A DNA stretch of 64,000 bases, from NCBI RefSeq assembly GCF_026151205.1, contig NC_087074.1, positions 8,287,726-8,351,725 on the forward strand. Direction: 5' to 3'. A program made the position numbers and the translations under genes. Below the pieces are notes generated by a model. The model worked only from the letters and a program-made list of their open reading frames with translations, was not told the origin of the DNA and searched no databases. The stretch comes from Bolinopsis microptera (lineage: Eukaryota; Ctenophora; Tentaculata; Lobata; Bolinopsidae). Shown here in pieces: positions 59,201 to 64,000 of the stretch (its first letter is position 1; the number at the start of each line of letters is the position of its first letter).

Positions 59201-61502
59201 CACCACCAATCGATTTCTTGTCATATTTAAGTACAGAAATAGCTACCTATATCGCCTAGAAACCTCAGAGGGAAGATTTAAATTTTCCCGATTTTTCCGA
59301 TATGAGGGTTGATGAGGCCAAAATCGGGATCGGAATGATCGGAATTGATCGGGTTGGACCCCCCCCCCCCCCCCCCCCCATATTATTTCACATATTTGTG
59401 CTCTTTGTTTGGGAATGTCTGAAATCACGTTAAAAGTACTGTGACTATTTTGGCCAAAACAAACAGAACAGAATATAGGCTGCTTATTTAGGCTATCAAA
59501 CCTTTCAATTTCTAGCCATTTACAAAAAATACAAATGTGATTGATTAATAGCGTAATTGAGTGTGTACGTGTTTTCTGGGACTGTTTGTCATAACCGCCT
59601 CCCCACTCAAGACACTTTGTAATACAATACACAGTCTGATTCGATCATAAAACATGATAAGCACGGAATCGATACTTCCGCTTCCCTGATTAGGAGCTGT
59701 GAGCTAGAAACTGATTGTGTCTAGAGATTATTTCATATACTGATTGTTATTACAAGTTCGGTGCTATTTGAGCTGTGCTATTTGACTTTTGAGCTGTGTA
59801 GTGCTATTCGAGCTGTGTAATTTACACACAGTACACGTGTGACGTGTCATATCTTTACTCAGTTTGATAATCTTAACCTCACAATTAATACTTGATCAGT
59901 TCGTAATCATATTGTTTTGACTCTAGAAGACCTTTAACAGGATTTCTATAATCATACAAATACAGTTCCTTTCACTATACTGTATGTACTAATGTTCCGC
60001 ACATACACCAGGCACCTCCACACAGTTCATTGTTATCCTGATAGCAACCTATTGTTCACCCTGTTGTATATAATATAACCCATTTCAGACCAATCTGCCG
60101 ATATTCCGGGTTCAAGAATGTTCTGTCAGGAGGAGATACAGTGACTTTGAGTGGTTAAGATCTGAGCTAGAGAAAGAAAGCAAGGTCGGTATTACAATCT
60201 TATGTTTTCTTGACCACGATTTGCCCCTTTTTTATGAAACTCAAACTTATTCTATTTTTAAAAACTTTGGTGATGAAACATTTAATTATTTTAATCCAGA
60301 GATGCTCTCCTTTACTCAGTGCAGACCATTCGACTCTTTGGCATGTTGCCAGCCAAACTGTATATTTTGAATTAAAAATTAACATCAGGGAAGTAGAGGT
60401 TCCCGGCCCAAAGTGACTTTAGGGCTTATGGTCGATAAAGTAACAATATAATTATTATATGATCTCATGTAATCTGATATGGATACGCTATAACAGTATG
60501 CATAGATAATTGCAACGATACAAAGGCTATAGGTCCAAATTAAACGATTGATCTCATCATACGTGTAGCTGTAATGTTATCTTAGTATATTCTCAGATAA
60601 TCGTTCCCGCTCTGCCAGGAAAAGCTATAAAGAGACTTCTTCCATTCAGAGGGGATGACGGTAAGTTAGGATAAAATATGAGCATTTGTTGTCTGTCATC
60701 ATCATTTAGGCGGCCATCTACCTATTTGCAACTAATTAACTAGCTTAAAAGGATTGATCCGAGTTACAAATATTTAAACACAACAAGCATTTTAAGAATC
60801 CTGTTTCACATTCCATATTTTGATTGTTGTATTGCTAGTTTTTGTTTTTCGTTTAAAATGAAAGGACCCCTGTTTTCGCGCAATTTCACGTATCTTGGTG
60901 CGCGCGCATATGTAGAATTTAGAATCTACTTACGCGAATGGTCACACATTGTGTTCCGTGATTGACTGGCTTGAGTGCATTGTGTGGTTAATAAATATAG
61001 CAATGCATTACACGTTGTATCCATTTGAAATATAGTATTGTTAGCATCTCGTATCCTTTGCATTCGTCTGAGTGCTAACTCGTCGCTAAAACTTATTAAG
61101 ATATGGAAATTTCAGGTATATTCGAGGAAGATTTTATCGAAGACCGGAGGCAAGGAATTGAGGGGTTCATCAATAAGATTGCTGGACATCCTTTGGCACA
61201 AAACGAGAAATGCTTGCACATGTTCCTCACGGAGCCAATGATTGGTAAGTTTCTTAACCATAATCATTCGTTTAGATCATATTTTTTGTCTTTTTCTGAA
61301 CACGTGCGGTTTTAACATAACTTCGGTTTGATAGATGCATGTCATGTTACATTCTAACGATGGTTGATGATGAACTGAGATCCCATCCACCATGCTCCGT
61401 GAACTCGTGCAACATGAATTCCGAAGCCGCTAAAAAAAAGAGAGTTTTAAATATTTGTTTTCAGACAAAAACTACGTTCCTGGAAAAGTGAGGACTCATT
61501 GA
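47228..61502 (+). CDS. SNX3: Sorting nexin 3/12-type PX protein
   Basis: Exons 47228-47386, 60089-60184, 60597-60660, 61116-61244 and 61465-61502 give 161 aa, close to the 162 aa of vertebrate SNX3. The whole protein is one PX domain: NFLEIDVCNPETHG, then RRRYSDFEWL (residues 67-76) with the basic/Tyr pocket that binds phosphatidylinositol 3-phosphate, then VPALPGKA and the NPLAQNE-like helix AGHPLAQNEKCLHMFL. In animals SNX3 acts on early endosomes with retromer to recycle cargo such as Wntless. The start ATG follows GTTAG; Met5 is an alternative. Intron 1 is 12.7 kb and holds an antisense gene and several mobile elements; the rest are 0.2-0.5 kb. Confidence 0.92.
47387..48171. other. SNX3 intron 1, left end
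   Basis: No gene recognised. A terminal exon of the antisense mosaic gene would be expected here but is not visible. Confidence 0.4.
48172..55049 (-). CDS. Mosaic extracellular protein: repeated module, ephrin-receptor-like Cys, Sushi; interrupted
   Basis: Exons on the minus strand: 55049-54983 (signal peptide MATSCFLIFLAVEIIRNTAA), 54677-about 54621, continuing at 52961 to about 52840 after a mobile-element insertion; 50218-49787; 49450-49349; 49190-49047; 48714-48613; 48363-48172. All clean junctions are phase 1. Exon 50218-49787 is a roughly 144-residue module (ERGVEIEWDLELTPLEVKTN...VWRITLTRTAGVRLVIHCND...DKASDYYR). I recognise this style from invertebrate extracellular proteins but cannot name the domain. 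The first copy of this module is split by the insertion and then degenerates. The next three exons are GCC2/GCC3 ephrin-receptor-like Cys modules. The last is a Sushi/CCP module (TCVRPKRY...TWSQQPQCRKC). The 3' end was not found. It may be expressed from a shorter transcript or be a pseudogene. Confidence 0.55.
50219..50555. other. Intron sequence without recognised features
   Basis: AT-rich spacer between the module exon of the antisense gene and the LINE fragment. Confidence 0.4.
50556..51900 (+). mobile_element. Decayed LINE reverse transcriptase fragment, split by a MITE
   Basis: The left part reads ALNWFKSYLKNRNQFVSIGS then IYGVPQSTILGPLLFIIY. After the MITE the reading resumes as ILNYLPQISEF, shifts frame, then KFIMYADDANIFLTG with an intact YADD, and later HLQIYHCFVQSHLNYCSLVM. 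Frameshifts and stops show it is inactive. Confidence 0.75.
50702..51471. mobile_element. Mariner-like MITE, 770 bp, TA target duplication
   Basis: Long inverted ends: CAGGGTGGGCCAAAAGTCAG with CCCATACGTTGGCCTTAATA inside, and the exact complement at the right end. It is flanked by TA (50700-50701 and 51472-51473), inserted within the LINE. No transposase frame is seen. Confidence 0.85.
51901..52737. other. Intron sequence; one coding-like patch
   Basis: No gene recognised, but the plus strand at about 52599-52746 reads open with unbiased composition (SLDDLEEVLLDKANNFVTIE); see findings. Confidence 0.35.
52738..52833. repeat. Minisatellite, about 15 bp unit
   Basis: Six or so copies of TGGTCTCATACCAGG with small changes. 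They lie where the degenerated module of the antisense gene should continue. Confidence 0.85.
52964..54618. mobile_element. Inverted-repeat element(s) with GGCCCCCAGAATATAGGT motif, TA-flanked
   Basis: Ends are CGGGTATATGGCCCCCAGAA (left) and its complement ending CCCG (54618). TA flanks both sides (52962-52963 and 54619-54620). A nested 568 bp unit, 52964-53531, also has complete ends. The 18 bp motif recurs near 52973, 53158 and 53329 forward, and 53505, 54197, 54221, 54563 and 54591 reversed. It contains the second copy of the dispersed repeat (53708-54190). It is inserted in a coding exon of the antisense mosaic gene. Confidence 0.75.
53708..54190. repeat. Dispersed repeat, copy 2
   Basis: Nearly identical to 10699-11200. 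Here it forms the interior of the TA-flanked inverted-repeat element. Confidence 0.8.
55050..56232. other. Intron sequence; inverted 'GGGCGAATGT' motifs
   Basis: Upstream side of the antisense mosaic gene. From about 55740 to 56125 the motif GGGCGAATGTCA recurs five or more times. The ends (TATTATCGTGGTGGTTTT at 55758 and AAAACCACGACGATATATAT at 56103) are inverted copies, indicating another small fold-back element at about 55755-56125. Confidence 0.5.
56233..59387. mobile_element. Second poly-G/poly-C-ended element, 8 bp target duplication
   Basis: A 26-G run (56241-56266) followed by TCCAACCCGAT, and the complement ATCGGGTTGGA (59348-59358) followed by a 21-C run (59359-59379). ATATTATT flanks both ends (56233-56240 and 59380-59387). 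Subterminal GATATGAGGGTTGATGAGGC occurs in direct orientation near both ends. The inside is mainly CCT-rich repeat; no transposase recognised. The end design matches the composite element at 18.9 kb, with a different inverted repeat. Confidence 0.8.
56815..58705. repeat. 1.9 kb CCT/CAGTCCT polypyrimidine tract
   Basis: Imperfect (CCT)n interspersed with CAGT, nearly purine-free on the plus strand. Serine/proline-rich and Glu/Arg/Gly-rich frames within it are artefacts. Such tracts can form triplex DNA (general knowledge). Confidence 0.95.
59388..60088. other. SNX3 intron 1, right end
   Basis: A GTGCTATTTGAGCTGTG motif is repeated at about 59761-59818. No gene recognised. Confidence 0.45.
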
Positions 61503-62554
61503 AATTCTAGGAGTCTTCCTTGTTGTGAACCTGCGGCATATCTGGGGACGAGGGTGTGGTCGGGGACTTCTTTAAGACTTCTCGAGGTAGAGGAATGTTT
61601 GGGGAACCAAGTAGAGCTACTTGTAGGGGACTTACAAAGACTGAGTGGATGCTTTCTCCATTCTAAACATTCCAAACTAAACATTTCCATTGTAAACATT
61701 ATGTATACTGTGTCTGATGTACATTTGGAATGTGGATTGAACATTGTCTTCCTAATATTGTATCACTATTAAAGTCTTGTTCTAGGGACGTAGGTTTATA
61801 TAATGACGCTCTGCAAAGAATGTTTTTTTTGATAAATTTAGATCTGATCGAATTTAAATGAATATGCAATAGTCATTGTGCGTTTTTGTCTGTGATATGT
61901 TGCTAAAAATAAATGACTGTCAATTTTAAAATGGTTTCAATTAAGATATCAACTTCTTATACTTTCTTCTTTTATGTGAAGATTATTCAAACATTAACTT
62001 CCATACTGTGAAAGAAGCTTTAACGGGAGCTTTAACAATGCTTAAAGCCAGCTTATTTTTTAATAAGTTGGTTGAATGGCGAGTAATTTTGTGTTTAAAT
62101 GTAAAGTTTGCTTAAATAATTTGTACTAATATAGTAATATAATTGGTCGAAATTTCTATGTTTACTGTATGGTCAAAGTTCTTATGTGAATGACAAACAC
62201 TGATACAGTGGCGTAACGAAGGGCCCCGCTGACCCCGCTGACCCCGCTGTAGTCGTTTGAATGTGGGACAATTTTGAAAAACTTAACTTCAGTACTATCA
62301 AAACTTTTTTAAACAAATTTTAGAGAGGGGCGCTAAAAGGGGAGGGGCGCCAACATGCAACGTTTCGCCACTGCGTTGATAACCAAAAGTGATTAAGAAA
62401 CCTTAAAATCGTCATAACTGATTTCATAACAAAGAAATTATGGGATGTTAACATATGCCTTTTCTCAGGCAGCAGTATCTTTTGATATTGATTTTCCAAA
62501 GTTGCAATAGCACATTATTTCTGTGTAACAATTTGAACCTGTAATAGGAAGGTC
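61503..62554. other. Intergenic, SNX3 to Mpo1-like gene
   Basis: AT-rich. A GACCCCGCT triplet repeat lies at 62221-62249. No gene recognised. Confidence 0.45.
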
Positions 62555-64000
62555 ATGACGTCTGAAACTTTGAAGAAGGAGCTGATATTCTACGGAAGTT
62601 ATCACAGCGATGCTATCAACAAACTCATCCACGCTGTCTGTGTGCCCCTTCTTCTTTGGACAGGTGGGATATAATATATATATTGTAATACGGAATTCAC
62701 TGTCAACCAAATTGTTCGAAGACAGAAAATCTGGTGTATATTTTATTGTAATAATTGTTTTTCAATCCTCTCTTCTCAGGTATGGCAATGTTGGCCCCTA
62801 TCGACATAACGACAGTAACGGTCTCAGACTTCACTCTAGATATTACTGTATCTTATCTTGCTACTCTTATCTACATTCTCTACTACATCTACCTTTTCCC
62901 TGCCGTCGGACTTATAACTTTACCTATACTCTCTGGAATGGTGAGTCAAATAGTTAGTTCCACAGAAAATTATTGTTGCTACTGGCTGTGCGGTCAACTT
63001 TTTTTACTGACATTATACCCTTCCTGTCTGATTTCATTATTGGTCATTTTATTGTTCATATTGATGGTAGGACTGAGCATTCCAACGCTGACATTAAGTC
63101 TCGCATTAGCTAATTTACGATGGACAACAAAGAGTATAGTAATAAAAGTCGGTTTATTACTGTACTTTCTGTTCATTCTGTGGAAATTGTTCCTAAAAAC
63201 ATTAATAATTAATATGGGATATTGACAATAAAAAACATGATCTGTTTTGTATAGTAATATTCTTACTTTGATTTAACCAAGGAGATAATATGACAAAGAT
63301 GAATAACCTTGTTGTACAGTATATGAAGCGTCCAAATCACGACTGAAAACTGATAGAATTGACAGTAAGTGACAAGAAAGATTTCACCACTTCACCAGGC
63401 ATACGGGGCACACGAGTATTGGAACGCTGACTGTGAGGATAAGTGGATGTGGCTTGTAGGGATTCACGTGGTCTCCTGGGTCGCTCAATTCGTTGGTAAT
63501 ACTCATATCTCACTTTATTTGTCCGAATTTGGTCGCCTTTGCAGCTATTTGCAGTTGCCTTCAAATCTTTTCGGTGGCAAAATCAGGATTTTTAGGATAT
63601 ATATAAATATGGCCCACTGTTTAACCCAGTAGCACTAAATAAACATCTTCAGGGCACGGAAAGTTTGAAGGTAGACGTCCAGCTCTCTTCGACAGCCTTC
63701 TCCAGGCCTTTCTCACTGCTCCTTTCTTTGTTTTCTTCGAGTACTGCTTCTTCTTCGGACTCTTCCAAGATCTCCACCATGAAGTAAGGAATATTACATG
63801 CTCGCAATCTGTTTGATTTTGGAGCCACTGCTACATTTAATAGTAACTATTGAAGTAAGCCATAATGGTTAACCTCAGTTATGGGTATAACATGTGGCAA
63901 ACGTGTGCGAAATCAAACACGTTTCTGTTTAATATTGAAAACCCCTAAAGTAATAATCGTTATTTCAGGTTCAGAGAGAAGTTTTCAAGAATCATCAACG
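62555..64000 (+). CDS. Mpo1-like (DUF962) membrane protein, 3' partial
   Basis: Exons 62555-62663, 62780-62940, 63399-63495, 63653-63783 and 63969 to beyond the window edge, with consistent phases. The start MTSETLKKELIFYGSYHSDA carries the conserved YxxxH...NKLIH motif. Two hydrophobic spans follow (CVPLLLW..., and ATLIYILYYIYLFPAVGLIT). Then come YGAHEYWN, a third span WLVGIHVVSWVAQFVG, and GHGKFEGRRPALFDSLLQAF. These His residues are the hallmark of the family. Yeast Mpo1 is an Fe(II)-dependent ER dioxygenase that shortens 2-hydroxy fatty acids in phytosphingosine breakdown, so a similar role is likely. The last visible exon starts VQREVFKN. The region just after exon 2 reads open as a hydrophobic stretch, but the phase and acceptor at 63399 favour splicing. 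Confidence 0.88.

Noticed and set aside
59008-59312. Two overlapping plus-strand frames inside the second poly-G element
   Set aside because: No recognised motif of a transposase or other protein; overlapping frames suggest chance.
62941-63225. Hydrophobic open stretch following exon 2 of the Mpo1-like gene
   Set aside because: Follows a GTGAGT donor, and the family sequence resumes in phase at 63399; treated as retained intron frame.

Overview
This is eukaryotic, animal-type DNA. It has GT-AG introns with consistent phases, long AT-rich non-coding stretches, mononucleotide runs, microsatellites and retroelement remains. The recognisable genes are metazoan: the Mediator subunit MED15, an SNX3-type sorting nexin, XK-related membrane proteins, an Mpo1-like protein, a TIR protein, and mosaic secreted proteins with Sushi and ephrin-receptor-like cysteine modules. 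An early-branching animal, perhaps a hydrozoan-like cnidarian, fits best. That placement is inference; I cannot name the species.

Layout. 1-1.7 kb is tandem-repeat DNA. 2.35-29.0 kb is one plus-strand gene encoding a TIR domain followed by Tudor-like modules; seven exons join with consistent phases. Its introns hold other genes: an aldolase-like/EF-hand gene on the minus strand (4.3-7.0 kb), a secreted PAN/Apple-like gene on the minus strand (10.0-12.3 kb), and two near-identical plus-strand aldolase-like/EF-hand paralogues (16.9 and 25.8 kb) that arose by segmental duplication. A 3.6 kb composite mobile element sits in the first duplicated segment. The second segment preserves the empty site. 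The cargo of the element is a decayed NERD nuclease-SF1 helicase gene.

30-35.5 kb is retroelement territory: one endonuclease-like fragment and one 5'-truncated non-LTR reverse transcriptase. 36.6-40.9 kb carries two tandem XK-related genes. 41.5-46.9 kb is MED15 (seven exons, 446 aa), with a single-exon short-chain dehydrogenase on the opposite strand inside intron 4. 47.2-61.5 kb is SNX3 (five exons, 161 aa). Its 12.7 kb first intron holds an antisense mosaic extracellular gene, a LINE fragment split by a mariner-like MITE, a TA-flanked inverted-repeat element inserted into an exon of the antisense gene, and a second poly-G/poly-C-ended element full of CCT repeats. From 62.6 kb to the right edge lies an Mpo1-like (DUF962) gene that continues out of the window.

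Most promising for novelty: (i) a family of mobile elements whose ends are long G/C homopolymers next to short inverted repeats, with 7-8 bp target duplications, one copy carrying a NERD-helicase gene; (ii) an HMGL/DRE-TIM-like enzyme fused to a canonical EF-hand, in three copies, all inside introns of (iii) a TIR-Tudor gene whose apparent catalytic glutamate is retained.
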